From assembly GCA_000611775.1 (NCBI GenBank), contig KK106981.1, positions 4,342,927 through 4,406,926 of the forward strand: a stretch of DNA of 64,000 bases. The letters run 5' to 3'. Source of the stretch: Umbilicaria muhlenbergii (Eukaryota > Ascomycota > Lecanoromycetes > Umbilicariales > Umbilicariaceae). A program made the translations under genes and the position numbers. Below are positions 10,949 through 23,283 of this stretch, in pieces. Position 1 is the stretch's first letter, and every line of letters begins with the position of its first letter. The notes under the pieces were generated by a model. The model was not told the DNA's origin and did no database searches. It was given only the letters and a program-made list of their open reading frames with translations.

Positions 10949-12774
10949 GGGCGGCGGTGTCTCTCTGGAATCCAGCTTTACGGTTTTCGAGGTTCCGGTG
11001 AGGTAGAGGCGGTGTAGGGATCTCCAGCTGAGCTCAGGTCGTTTCGTCGCAGAGAATGCTCGAGACGGGCCTGTGTTTTAAGTAGGGTGGAGGATAGTGG
11101 TATGCTGGAAGTAAATAGCGGTCGGGGTGGTCCACGGTCATGAATAATTGTTGTTGTCGCAGTGAGTACCTCGAGCCGGTACGAGTGGGTGGAATTAGGC
11201 TTGGCGGGATGGGTGATGGGGGTCTCAGCTAAGGGATCATTACGACGTCTACTCCCATTGGCCACGAGCGGCAAGTCTCCAGCCCCGAAGTCTATCCGGC
11301 CCTCCTTCGGCCCATGGAGCGAAGGAAGGCAAGGTACGGTTACGAGTAGTGGCAGGTCTGGATCTGTTCGCACGGAGGACTCTGCGCCACTTGGCTGGGA
11401 TATTACGGTAAGGGACTCCAGGGATTCAGGGATTCAGGGATTTAGATGTTTAGGAAATAAGGTATTAAGGTATTAAGGTCTTATTCAGCTGACCGAGGAG
11501 AAAGGTCGTAAAAACACACTTAGACCACAAATAGCGCCAATAGGAATTGAACCTATTGTGTTTTATACGACCTCCAACACGAAGCTGCTTGTCTCTGTAT
11601 AATGTCGCCTGTCTCCCCCTTGACCGGCGGACTCCGGAGGAAGATGGCAGGCCAATTCGTCGTGGCGATCATGACTGACTGGCCCGTTTGTAAGAGCCGC
11701 GAGGCTGCTGACGGCCGTATCGAACCACCCAACGGGAGATCGACGGCTTCTCCGGGCAGACGGCACTACAGACGTCGAAACCTTGTCGGAAAGAGACGAA
11801 GCTGAGGACAAATGCTCCTATACATCTGTATGGCTTGGCCTTCTGAACGAAGACTCAACCTTGTTGCATCAGGATGAGGTCCTTCTATTCTTTGATGAGG
11901 GCTATCTAGTGTTGAGCCACTTCTAAGGGTATGAGACGATGAGTGCCACCGTTGGTCTGCTAAGGCTCTGCTTTCATACGTAAACGTATCTGCTGTGCTG
12001 CTCCTGTTGTGACTTTCAATTATTAGGGACAGGTGCTCGAACTAGCATGAGCAATTGTGGATTCATGCATCCAAACCAGGCTGATCACTCTCGGCCCTTT
12101 CTTAATAATCGATGTGCTCCAGATCAGAACACTTTGGATATGATCGCAACACCAGCGGTCATCAGATGTGGAGGACCGAGCAGACTGCACGGTTTGCACG
12201 CTTCCTGACGAATACTAGAGCGGACGCAAGGCACTTCAGGCATCACAGTAGTAGGGTGTAGGACCTTGACACATCATTGGTACTCGTGGTTGATATTGAA
12301 CATATTTCTTTGACCCGAATCAGGGATTGGTGGATGGTGGATGGTGGATGGTGTGTGGAAGGATTGGAACGGAACGGTCGCAGCCCAGCGGAGACAGCGG
12401 ATGGGCCCCACCTTTCCACCCAAGGAGCCAAGCCGGCCTGAGGACCCAAGTGCCCACCCGCCGCCCTATTCCCGCCTGAGCATTCTACCCGACCAGATGC
12501 AACGTTCAGGGAAAAGCTGCCACATCTGCTGCCATTGAAAGTGGGACAAAACCACACATACTTCGGGCCTGTTGCTACTAACTAAGCAACACTGTCACTG
12601 GGTGCCCGACGCTTTCGCCCAGGGAATAATCTCACGCAGGGTCCGTACCCGTCCCTTGCTGAACAGCAAGTCCCACCTGTGGAGAAGGTAAAGGGGACTG
12701 GGTATTCTCAGGTGATAAGACGGATATATTGCTGGAAACGATAGTTCCTCGAATTGCATGGAATAGCAGGCATC
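10949..12774. other. Divergent intergenic region, 1.8 kb
   Basis: It should hold the 5' end of the Sfp1-like gene and the promoter of DUS3. There are short direct repeats (GGGATTCA at 11417-11440; a GGTGGAT triplet run at 12328-12352) and a B-box-like element at 11538-11560. Several small frames exist, none convincing. Confidence 0.45.
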
Positions 12775-15231
12775 ATGGCAGGTAGTACAGCAGAAGCAGA
12801 AGCGTTGCTTCCCAACCCACTAGATCCAGAAAAACCACTCAAGCCAACCCCAGCAGATGTCGGTGGGGAAACACCTCATCCAGCTCAGCCTCTTTACGCG
12901 GAAGACTCAGCCACCACCAAGGCGGAGAAAATTGAAAGGCATGGGCTGATGAATGGTGACCGTGGCAACGGTGGTGTGGAGGAGTCTCCTGCCAAGCGTA
13001 TCAAGCTTGATATTGGGGGCAATGGGGAAAGGGTTGAGACGCAAGGACCTACGCCAAGCGAGCGGCAAAAAGGAGTGGCCCCTATCAAAGCAGAGTGAGT
13101 CTCTCGAAAAGCACAACGCCCTGCTGTTACTCACAGGTTTCCTAGATTCCTTGTATATCCCCTTGGTAGCAAGCAAGATAGAAGTACTACTGTAATCGAC
13201 GATGACGCGGAGGAAGCTTCGCATCATGTAGATCACGGCACGCAAGCTGATGCTCGAGGTGCTAAGAGAAAGGAAAAGTCCAGAGGCCAGAATACTAACC
13301 GCCAGTTTGGATCATGGAAAGATGAAAAAGGTCTTTGTCAAAGTCGAGCTACACATCCAGAATTCTCCCCAGAAGAGTGTCGCTTCGGTGACAAGTGTAA
13401 GTTCGAGCATGATCTACGGAAGTACCTCAAGGGCTACAAGAGAGAGGACTTGACGACCTTTGGCGGAATCTGTCCCATCTGGGAACTAAAGGGCAAATGT
13501 GACGCAGGATGGAAATGCCGCTTCGTAGGGTCTCACATGCAAGAGAGAGATACCGACAATGACAGAAAAGAGCTCGTGTTGGTAGAAAAAGACCAATGCG
13601 GCAACCCATTGTCTGTTCCAGAGACCAGCAGCCGTGAAACCGATACAGTCAACGTTGCTACCACCCAGCAGAAGCTTGACCTGGCAAAACGTCGAACACA
13701 GACACCTAAAGCGGATGCTTACACCGACTGGCTGGAAAAGAACAGTAAAGAATTAGAGAAGAGCCTCCATTCCGGCCCGCAGAACGGAGTTCCCGCCGAC
13801 GATGGCGTCAAGAAGGGAGACACCGACAGCGCAGACAAGAAGACCGCCGTAGAAGAAAACAGAGCTCTTTACACCGAACCCCCATTCCTTCCCTCAGAGA
13901 AGCGGCGAATCTACTTCGGCCCTGAGACCCCGGTCTTAGCGCCTCTAACTACCCAAGGCAACCTTCCTTTTCGCCGCCTATGCGTTGGCCTAGGAGCCCA
14001 ACTGACCTACTCCGAGATGGCCATGGGCATGTCCCTAGTCCAAGGCCAGAAATCCGAATGGGCACTGATGCGAGCTCACGCCTCTGAAATGACGCCGCCA
14101 GCCTACCAACCCCAAGGCTCCGTGGTAGAAACCTACGACAACTCAAAAGACTTCAAATTCGGCGCCCAGATCGCCGCAAACAAACCCTGGATCGCCCTCA
14201 AAACGACCGAAATCTTAACAAGCACGTGTCCCCGTCTCCGCGTCGTCGACCTCAACTGCGGCTGCCCTATCGACCTCGTCTACCGCCAAGGCGCCGGCTC
14301 CGCCCTCCTAGACAGCCAATCGAAACTGGAAAAGATCCTCAGAGGCATGAACGCCGTATCCGGCGACGTCCCCATCACGGTCAAAATCCGCATGGGTACG
14401 AAGAACGAAAAACCCACCGCGCTGAAACTCGTCGACCGTCTCGTGCACGGCGGTCACGAGACCCTCGAAGCTGGCAACGCTACCTCCGGCGTCGCGGCTA
14501 TCACTCTCCACGGCCGCAGTCGGCAGCAGCGGTATACCAAAAACGCCGACTGGGAATACATCTCCGAGTGCGCGGCTCTGATCAAGAACTTCAACCAGCG
14601 CGCCGACGATCTCGCCGACACGATTAGGGAAGCGGACGCGAGAACCCAGCCACCCACGGGCAAGGTCTTCTTCATCGGCAACGGTGACTGCTACTCCCAC
14701 ACAGACTACACCGCCCACCTCGCCTCCGCCGGCGTCGACTCCGTCATGCTCGCCCGCGGCGCCCTCGTCAAACCCTGGGTCTTCGAAGAAATCGCCACGG
14801 GGCAGTACCTCGACAAATCGGCCACCGAGCGGCTGGGCTTGGTGGAGCAGTACGTGCGGTTCGGACTCGAGACGTGGGGGTCGGACGAGATGGGGGTGGG
14901 GACGACGAGGAGGTTTCTTCTCGAGTGGTTGAGTTTTGCGTATCGGTATGTGCCGGTCGGGTTGCTGGAGGTTTTGCCGCCGTGTTTGCAGGATCGACCG
15001 CCGGCGTGGAGGGGGCGGAATGAGCTGGAGACGCTGTTGGGGAGTGATGATTATAAGGACTGGATTAAGATTAGGTATGTTGCTTTTGGTTGGGTGTTGG
15101 CAGTACGTATGTGATGAGGACTGGCTAATTCGGGGTGCGGTAGTGAGATGTTTCTTGGGCCGGCACATAAGGATTTCAAGTTCGCGCCGAAGCATAAGTC
15201 GAATAGTTATGAGATTGAGGCGGAGGGGTAG
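12775..15231 (+). CDS. dus3: tRNA-dihydrouridine(47) synthase, Dus3 type
   Basis: Three exons, 12775-13094, 13137-15074 and 15144-15231, encode 781 residues. Both introns are 42-69 nt GT-AG and keep frame. Dus3 uses FMN to reduce uridine 47 in the tRNA variable loop. Two CCCH zinc fingers, a hallmark of Dus3, lie near residues 185-240 ([28 protein letters not shown]). The FMN barrel begins near residue 370 with [16 protein letters not shown] and includes [13 protein letters not shown] with the catalytic Cys, the ITLHGRSR segment and the phosphate-binding IGNGD and MLARGAL. The C-terminal helical domain ends in [13 protein letters not shown]. The start at 12775 was preferred over an in-frame ATG 21 bases upstream because it opens the acidic, Pro-rich leader directly; either is possible. 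Confidence 0.94.
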
Positions 15232-15745
15232 AGGGTCGATCGGGTCATGACGGTTGCAATAACACGAACCCATCAAAGGCAGGATTCCCCACACAAGCAG
15301 TCACAGACATAAATTACAACACAAGACGCATCGAGACAAAAAAACGTGACTTTCGGGTCAACTTCTTAGCTCGTTGCTTGCTCAGCTCTGCATATCAGCA
15401 TGGCTGATCATTCGGTAAATGGCTGAAATAAACCTCCCCAACTTCAGAAGTCCACGAAATAACTCTTTCGACTTGAAAACTCTTCACTTGATCTTCGGTT
15501 CTCTATGCAAGGTGCTTTCAGACTGGAACTCCACGCATTTCCTGAAAAGACATTAAGAAAACCCATCAAAACAAAAAGAAAACGGACCAGACCAAGCCTC
15601 CTTATCAGTACCTAATCTTTCGATTTCTCCAGCGGAACCAAGGCATGAAGTCCCTCCTCATTCACACCCATCCACCCAGCAGGCCCCCAAAAAAGCAGCT
15701 CTTCCCCCCGCCCCCCCGGGGATCACTTCCTCTCCCGCCCAGCCT
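15232..15745. other. Convergent intergenic region
   Basis: It lies between the DUS3 stop and the beta-mannosidase stop. C-rich runs occur near 15700-15720. No gene is seen. Confidence 0.5.
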
Positions 15746-18508
15746 CTACAACCCCAAATATCTAACCCCAATCTTCCCCCCCTCCCCCGGCTTCAACACC
15801 CTCACCCCGATGCTGACAATCTCCCCCGGCACAACATCCACGCAATTATCCGCAAAGACTATCGCATCGTCCTCCGCCTCCAGCGCTACGCCCTTGACGG
15901 GTACCGCTGCCGAGATCTCCACCGCGTCTGCGGCCGCCGTCAGCTTGACCGTGAGGTCTTTTGGCGTCTGGAGATGCACGTATTTCAGCGGGTCGGGCCA
16001 GTTGACGCAGCGGGCGATGAGCCGGCCGTTTTCGACGAGATAGGCCGCGACGACCGTTCGGAGTTCTTCGTTTGCGTGCGGGTGCTGCACGGGGAGTTGG
16101 AAGTCGGCGATCTCGACGCTGCGGGTGGGGGGGAGGACGAAGGCGGCGTGGAGGGGTTTCGAGAAGGTTTCGCGCCCCGTCACGACGTCCCATGCTTTGA
16201 GGTGTACGGCCGTTGTGCGGTTGGTCGGGGAGAGATTGGAGGCCCATATCTCGATTTTGTGCTCCGTTTTGACGTACGCCCTGGTGTACTTGTCCGCTGG
16301 CGTCGTGTGCACTGTGCGCTTCAGGCCGATGGTGATGGGCGCCAGTTCTCGCTTGATGGCGTAGTAGGCGTGTTTGGGCCGGAGGTGATGGTCGGCGATA
16401 GACCAGGAAGTCACGGGCCAGCAGTCGTTGAGCTGCCATACCAACGCTCCGGCGCAGTGTTCGCGCCCGGGGCCTTTCCATTGCCGTTTCCAGAGCCGGT
16501 AGGCGCTCGCTAGGCATTCGGCTTGCATGAGCTGGGTGCAGTAGACGAATTGTTCAAAGGGCTCGAATTTGTAGCGTATGTTTTCGACGAGGTACAGGGC
16601 TATTCTCCTCTCGTGGCCAAGGGCTTTGTTGTGGAAGTCCACGGTCGAGGATTGTGGGTAGCGGTCCTCGTCTTGTTTTCCCTCTGGGAGGTAGCTGTCG
16701 ATTGTCTTGATGTGGGGGAAGGCTTCCATTCCGAATTCGGAGACGAAGCGGCCGGATAACTTGTCGAAGTCTTGGTATTTTTCTTGAGTACCATGCCAGA
16801 CTATACGCTTGATTAGCGGTCGCCGATACAACGTGTGGCGTGGGCAAATATACCGTTCCATTGGTGGATATCTCCAACGGTAGGATCTCTGGTGTCTTTG
16901 CCACCAAAGGGCGAGCCGGGATGATAGTACGTTCCCGGCACGAGCTCCTTGGTAATATCCGGTAACAGCTTTTCATAAATATACCGTGCCGGAAAGTTGC
17001 TCTTGAGCCAATTCGATGGATCTTTATCTTTTGGGTCGTAGTGGAGATTTTCACTTTCCTGGTATTGGTAGTCCTCGTTATTGCCCGCCCATATCACAAT
17101 CGAAGGGTGATGCCTTAGCAGCTTAACGTTCGCTGTAGCCTCCCGCTGTACCAACTCCAGAAAGTCGGCATGCGCAGGATAGTTACCACATGCAAACATG
17201 AAATCTTGCCAGACCAACACGCCCATCTCGTCACAAGCATCGTAGAAAGCCTGTTCTTCAAAGATACCGCCTCCCCACACACGGATCATGACCTGATTGC
17301 CTTCAACGAGGAGCTTTATCCAATCACGGTACTTTTGCGGGCTGATCCGGGGAATGAAGTTATCCGCAGGAATCCAATTGCTACCGCCACAGAATACGGG
17401 GATGTTGTTAATCTCGAAGAAGAACGTGGTCCCAGGAGCATCCTGAAGCTTCCTTTGGATCAGCTCGGCCCTCCGCAGCCCAAACCGCTTGCTGACAGTG
17501 TCGTACTCTGTCTCCCCCGAAACCAGACTCGCGGTTAACGTGTAAAGTGGTTGCTTGCCATACGTTGCTGGATACCAGAGCTCGGGGTTCTGCGTCCTGA
17601 ACGTAGCGGTTGCAAAGCCCTTCTCCACCTTAACGGTCTCCTTGCAGACGGCAACACCTTCCAAAGAGATCTCGAACGTGACTTCGGCGCCGTCGCCTTC
17701 AACGTCCGCTTTTGCTACCACTTGAGCTGACTTCAGAGACTTGTCGACCTCGGTGGTGAAATACAAATCCGAAATACGGGAGCTGTACACTTCAAGACTA
17801 ACCGGTCTCCAGGGTCCACAGGTGAACAAGGTCGGGCCCCAGTCCCATCCCTAGAAAGAGACATCGTCAAACCCGGGGGGGCTTCCTCGTGGAGATGTTG
17901 GGGCTCACGTAGTGATACTGTGCTTTCCTCACAGCCAACCTGCTTGGATCACCATTCCAGCAGCCCCATTGATGTTCCGGACGCTCTTCGACCAGCTTTT
18001 TTCCAATCAAATAGGCACTCGCAAACGCAATCTCCAAAACATTATCCTCGTTCGAGTTCAGTAAACCCGTGATATCAACTCTCTCCGGAATAAACATGTC
18101 CTCCGTCTTGAGAATCTCCTTTCCGTTCAAGACTACAGTAGCGTACGTATCAAGACCATCAAACATCAACACCGCCTTGTCGATTTGCACTACCGGCGAA
18201 GGAAACGTCGTCTTGTACACCCAGGCCTTCTCGCCGACCCACTGCACGTCGATCTCATTCTTGCTAATGAACGGGTCCGGAATGATCTTATGTTGAATAA
18301 GGTCAAGATGGATAATGGTCGGAAACTGAGCAACAGGCAGAAAATCTAAGCTTGCATCGTCCAGCTGTTTGAACGTCCAATTCCTGTCAATGGGCGTGAC
18401 TACCCTCCGCGGCGATATTGCCTTTTGCGACGACTTGGCTTTGGCATAGACCTCCTGTTGAACAGGTCGTGAAGGCTTCAGCCCACAGGCATCGCCTTTG
18501 ATTTCCAT
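15746..18508 (-). CDS. mndB: Intracellular-type beta-mannosidase (glycoside hydrolase family 2)
   Basis: Three exons, 18508-17909, 17850-16854 and 16800-15746, encode 883 residues. The junctions restore QYHYGWDWGPTLF and HQWNVWHGTQEKY, both family-typical. The enzyme removes terminal beta-mannose from manno-oligosaccharides by a retaining mechanism. The acid/base Glu lies in WAGNNEDYQ and the nucleophile Glu in VSEFGMEAF. The N-terminal sugar-binding domain starts near residue 37 (TPIDRNWTFKQLDD), and the last third is the beta-rich C-terminal region. There is no signal peptide, which fits the intracellular fungal clade. About 35 basic residues precede the usual start; the next in-frame choice would truncate the domain, so the ATG at 18508 is kept. 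The gene symbol follows Aspergillus usage. Confidence 0.93.
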
Positions 18509-19129
18509 GCTACAGAGGCCGTTGCCAGCTCCAGCGCATCAACACAAGAACCATTCTGTGTTGATGATGTGAACGACGACTCCATAGGCGGAAATGCGAA
18601 ATATGCGGGGATCCCTGATCCGATCATTTGCAGGGCGGGGCAGAGTAGACTACTGGAAAGACGGATTTGAAAATCATCCTGCTTCAATCCTTCTTCAATC
18701 CTCCCTTATTCTTCTTATATTCTTCTTCTATCTTTCTTCGATCTTTCTTCGATCTTTCTTCGATCTTTCTTCGATCTTTCTTCGATCTTTCTTCGATCTT
18801 TGCTTCTATCCTGCTTCTATCCCTCTTTTTGATTTACACAACCGTTGATCTCTATTCATAACTTATGCTACAAATTCTTATCAACCTGCTCTACTAGATG
18901 TAATTGGTTACATCCCCGAACACAACCGTCCTTCAGAATTTCAAGATTTCATAGCAATCATATTGTAACAAGAAGTGAAATACACCGCAAGCAAGCAAGC
19001 ATCCTACACTTCACAGCGTAACCTGTCCAGTCTCGCCAGACATCCCCATCTATCAGACCCCATAACCACCCCTCTCACTCCCTAGCACAACCTCGCCTTC
19101 CCTATCCCCAAACCCTAACTCCAAACCCC
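18509..19129. other. Intergenic region containing an 11-bp minisatellite
   Basis: It lies upstream of the beta-mannosidase and downstream of the Clr5-domain gene. Apart from the minisatellite at 18670-18835, no gene or named motif is visible. Confidence 0.5.
18670..18835. repeat. 11-bp minisatellite, locus 1
   Basis: About 15 units of 11 bp are visible. Six exact copies of TTCGATC lie at 11-base spacing (18737, 18748, 18759, 18770, 18781, 18792). They are flanked by degenerate units such as GCTTCAATCCT and GCTTCTATCCT. The tract is nearly all pyrimidine on the plus strand. Confidence 0.9.
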
Positions 19130-21169
19130 TTACCCCTCCCTCAACATAACAACAAAGGTCGCCTTTCCCCCCTCCACATGACTCAAATAAGCCCTCAACT
19201 CATCATCCTCGTCGATGGCGAAGAAAACCTCCTTCCCAAACTCATCCTTGACCGCACCCTCGATCTTCGCCACCGCCGCATTCACATGCTTCGCCTGCGC
19301 CAAATGCCTCAGCTCGGACACCGACGTAGAAGTTAGGGTTGCGAGCCAGAGTTTCGAGGTCGGTTGGAGAGGAGAAAGAGGGTGGATGCGGAAGTAGATG
19401 GGTATGGCGAGAGATGAGGACGGGGGAGGAGGCGGTGGAGGGTAAGACGTGTTCGGCGTGTTTTGAGTGTATGCGTGTGGGTAGCGATGCTGCGGTGCTG
19501 CGATGGAGGGGTCATTGTTGGCGGCGAAGAGGAGGGAGGGGTCGATTTGGAGGTCGCTGTAATCATTTCGAAGTGATGTGCTCTGGTGCGGGAGGAGAGA
19601 GGGGGCGCTGGCGAGGGCTTGGGATGCGAGTGTACTGATACCGTTGCTGATGGCGGATACCGAGTTCCTGTTGCTATTGCTGTGGTTATTGTTGGCATGC
19701 TTCTTCCTCGACGGATCTCTCTTGGTCTGGTCGTCCCGAAGCCGCTTCATCACATCCCGACATAGCACTTCCATGGCTTTGACTTTGGTCTCATGCTCTG
19801 AATCTGCGGGCCCCGGTGCCAGGATCTGTAGCAGTAGAGGAGATTCATTGATCCACTGCTGTTTGAGCTCTTTCCAGTGCTCATCGCCGGCTTCGAGCTT
19901 GCTGGTGAAGTGATCGTCCTTCAGGGTCTGGTAGAACGCGTGCCGGACTTGTCGGCTTTCTTCTGGATTAATCCCTAGAGCATTCTTCGCTTCGGCAATG
20001 GTCATTCTCCGCTCTAACGTACGCATCCGCTTGGTAACGTCCGTACATACTACGTCGAGAGCTAGTTGCTTCGCTTCGATTTGCGTGTTGTCTGCCCAGA
20101 AGACAGCCTGCAGATGCGTACTCTCCTGGATCAACCTGTTCTTCGCAGCCTGCCACCTCTCCGGCCCGGCAATCGTTTTCTTGATGAAGCCAGCTTCCTC
20201 GCAAATCGTTTGAAAATGATCGCGTAGTCGCTTGTACATCTGCGTGTCTAGATTGAGGAACTGCTTGCTTTCGTCGATCGTGGTCTCCGAGGGGAAGCGT
20301 GGAGGACCCGGCGGATCAGCCGGCAGTCCAGCCCAGCCACGTGTACGCCGACGACGCTTTCGAGATGCCCATCGCTCCGCACTCTCTGCTTGTAGTTTTT
20401 CTAGACGTTCCCGCCTCTTCGCAATCACTTCGGGAGACAGCTCTGGCGAAGGCGCTCTCACGCCGCCCGTTGTCTTTTTCGGCGTGAGCACTGGCGCCGC
20501 TACCATGTCATGTGCGATGTCAGGATACATAGCCTGTGCCAACTGCTGCAACGCATCTTCCTCGTCGACATGACCTCTCTTCGAAGGTACCGATGAAGGG
20601 GCTTTCATGCCATTTGGTACGCGTAGTAGCCATCGATTCTTCGCTCTCACCCTCATAAGCTCACGCTCTTTGATGTCGAAGCCAAGCTCGTCGTTGAGAA
20701 TGCGGAGCATGTCTTTTTGAGAAACATTTCGTTCCCATAGCTCCTTGACTTTCTCGACCAGAGGCCCATTCTTGTGTGCGGGATGTTGCTTGCTGGGGAA
20801 TTCCCAACGCTTGAACTGGGTTTGGAAAGCGCGTTTGCTGTGTGGAACAATGCATTGTGGTCAGCTACAGCAGGACTGAGATCGAGACAATGTTGTGCAT
20901 CATGTCCAGGGGGTTTTGAGACGGTATGGGGACTGCGGTCACCGAAGTGTCCCGTAGTGATTATAGAAAGCTTGAAGGGGAGACGAGAGATACCTTGGAG
21001 CGAAGTTGTATTCCGTTTTCATATATTCCATGATATCCTCCAACGACTTCTTCTCATCGATATACATGCGATAGCAGATCGGCTCTTTACCTTCCCAGTC
21101 GTATACCATCTTGTGTGGAGGTATTATCGAAGAAATGCAACTTGCAAATGTAGACTTGGATTCTGCCAT
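19130..21169 (-). CDS. Clr5-domain protein
   Basis: Two exons, 21169-20994 and 20837-19130, give 627 residues. The intron (20993-20838) joins EYNFAPS to KRAFQTQFKRW, completing an N-terminal Clr5 domain of ~55 residues (MVYDWEGKEPICYRMY onward). This domain is an HTH-like module found in many fungal proteins, named after S. pombe Clr5, and is thought to act in transcription or silencing. The middle (residues ~190-430) has two helical repeats (LDTQMYKRLRDHFQ; EESRQVRHAFYQTLK). After a Ser/Pro-rich linker, the last ~80 residues form a compact domain I cannot name. A second in-frame ATG at 21109 starts exactly at the Clr5 domain and could be the true start. Confidence 0.8.
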
Positions 21170-21768
21170 GTTGGCAGATATGGTGAGGTTAGATTTACCG
21201 TAAACGCTAACCGTATTTGGAACTCAGCTGGAGGTCTCGCTGCAGCGGTGGCGTGTTGACGATTATTCTGGTCTGTCTTAGCATACGAATCTGAAGTCTA
21301 GCCTCTGCGATGAATGGCGAGACTAATGGGTTCATCATGACCGTGGTCTGGTGTCATTAACATAGTGTCAACTCTGTGTGAGAAATAAGTATCTACAGTG
21401 CCCTTGACCGTGGATTATACCTAAGCCAGTCATGGATCACGGTAACAGTAGAATATCACGAGATAAAGCAGAGTAGATTGCTGCTATGCCTTACACACTT
21501 GCTGATCCTGTCCATGTGCAAATTGAAATAGTCCCCTCCTCACCGAACACCAGAACATGCATGACCAAACCCGGGTATCTCGTACTGAGGGTTTCCTCCC
21601 AACGATCAACCGACACCATCAAACGCCTGCTGAATGTAGTCCAAGATGGTCCCACTTCCAATTCCGTGATGCCCGCATCCTCCAAAATGCGAATGTAGTA
21701 AAAGCCCATCAATACACGACTCCCCGCCAACCCATGCCTCCGTCCCAAAGCCCAGCTCTCCCAAGCTT
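21170..21768. other. Intergenic, 0.6 kb
   Basis: It lies between the Clr5-domain gene start and the stop of the low-complexity protein gene, both on the minus strand. A minus-strand frame at 21491-21835 overlaps the upstream gene's 3' end and is not trusted. Confidence 0.45.
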
Positions 21769-23283
21769 TCACGACGCAATCTTCCTCTTCCACTTCAACC
21801 AAATCGTCTTCATTTTGAACCAGAAAAGGCTCCATTGACTCGACACAGCCTTCGTAGCGCCTGTAGCCGTTTCTCCGCGCCCCCGCCTCCGACTGTTATG
21901 GAAAGCGGTATGGGCATCGACAGCTCCAGGACCCATGCCTCGCCCCATGTCGCTCGCATGAGGATTCGATGACGACTTCTCCGAGGGTGCTGCACTTTGC
22001 GCTCGAGCTGAAGTGATGCTTTTCGCTCGTTTCCGATCGTGGGCCTCTGATTTCCTCCGCTCACTTTCCTCGCGTTTCTCTCGTTTTTTGGATTCGCGCT
22101 CTTGGGCCTTCGCTTCTGCTTGTTGCATCCTGAGATCTTTGGCTGCTTCTTTCTCGTTGAATTGCTGGCGCAGCGCTTGAATCGCGAGTGCTTGGGCCGC
22201 GGGGTCCGTGGCGGTGTTGGTGCGGCTGCGCATGCGGAAGGCGCTCTCGAAAGATGTGCGCGCGCTGCTTTGCATGTTGTCCGGGGTGGTGATTCGATCC
22301 GTGTGACGCCTGAGTGAAGAGGGTGTGCCGGGAAGGTTTGTCTGGGAGGAACTAGTAAGACGTGGTCCAGAGGTGGTGCGGATGTGTAGTGCTGGAGGCA
22401 AGGTCCTTGGTGGAAGCGGAGCATAGCTTGAGGGTGCGTTAGGGTCTAGTGAATGATGCGGATAGCCTACGGGTGCGGTGATGCCGGCTTGTGCGCTTGA
22501 TACTTCACTTTCCGCCAAAGACGGTTGGTAGGAAAGGGCTAGAGGTGGGGTGTATGGACGTGGTGTTTGTCGCATGGGATGCACATATTGCGCACCCGGC
22601 CTTTGATGGTTGGGGACCGTAGTCGTAGAGATCTGTGAAGCTCCACTCATTGTGCGGTGATGGTACCCTCTTCTTCCCGATGAAGGCGGTGTGTCTGTTC
22701 CTGACCGCGTTCCTCCACTCATCGATGAAGCTGTGTAGATTCCCAACCCTTCATTCTCGGCCACAGATCGTGAAAGATCTAATGAATCTTTCTCTGACTG
22801 ATTCAATTTGCGCAACAGTGGTTTGATCTTTACTTTGCTCCTGGACATAGAAGAAGGCGAAGACGGCGTGTATATATCGTCATACCCAACCGGAGGCGTT
22901 GCAGTACCGGTAGCAACAGCCGGGCGATATCGAGGTTCGCAGATGGGTGAACTCGCGCTATGTACTGATGACACAGAACCTCCGCGCTTGTGCAATTTTG
23001 CATGCCCTGACGACGACAACGCAGCCGCCAAAGCACCTTGGCTCGGCGGCGACTTTACCTTCGCAGACCTCGAGCCCGCAGTTGGAGGCGGCGGCGGCGG
23101 CGGCGGCGATGGTGTCATCTGATCGTACCTCCACACTTGTTCAGGGCCGAGAACATTTGTAGTCGACGCAGAAGCGGGAGTAGAAGTCCCTGATGCCGTC
23201 CAGGTCTGCTTCGTGGTGTACGAGGACTGAGGGGTTTGGCTGCGTTCGGAATACTGCGAGTAGGGAGGGAAAGGTTCGCCCAT
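21769..23283 (-). CDS. Conserved-looking fungal protein of unknown function, low complexity with a coiled coil
   Basis: An uninterrupted ATG-to-stop frame of 504 residues. I do not recognise the family. Residues 1-340 are Ser/Pro/Thr-rich with a poly-Pro run near residue 60, and look disordered. Residues ~375-425 are a charged helix rich in Glu, Lys, Arg and Gln, probably coiled coil. The last ~20 residues (SLFWFKMKTIWLKWKRK) are strongly amphipathic and basic and could bind a membrane. There is no signal peptide or catalytic motif. Frame length and composition support a real gene; function is unknown. Confidence 0.75.
   Translation of the reverse strand: MGEPFPPYSQYSERSQTPQSSYTTKQTWTASGTSTPASASTTNVLGPEQVWRYDQMTPSPPPPPPPPTAGSRSAKVKSPPSQGALAAALSSSGHAKLHKRGGSVSSVHSASSPICEPRYRPAVATGTATPPVGYDDIYTPSSPSSMSRSKVKIKPLLRKLNQSEKDSLDLSRSVAENEGLGIYTASSMSGGTRSGTDTPPSSGRRGYHHRTMSGASQISTTTVPNHQRPGAQYVHPMRQTPRPYTPPLALSYQPSLAESEVSSAQAGITAPVGYPHHSLDPNAPSSYAPLPPRTLPPALHIRTTSGPRLTSSSQTNLPGTPSSLRRHTDRITTPDNMQSSARTSFESAFRMRSRTNTATDPAAQALAIQALRQQFNEKEAAKDLRMQQAEAKAQERESKKREKREESERRKSEAHDRKRAKSITSARAQSAAPSEKSSSNPHASDMGRGMGPGAVDAHTAFHNSRRRGRGETATGATKAVSSQWSLFWFKMKTIWLKWKRKIAS

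Noticed and set aside
11540-11620. Complete tRNA gene on the minus strand
   Set aside because: Only a T-arm-like segment is present. No matching acceptor stem, D-arm or anticodon arm could be laid out at the right distances.
21491-21835. Minus-strand frame of 114 residues overlapping the 3' end of the 504-residue protein gene
   Set aside because: It overlaps a better frame, has no domain, and its composition could be a shadow. No splice pair links it to the upstream gene.
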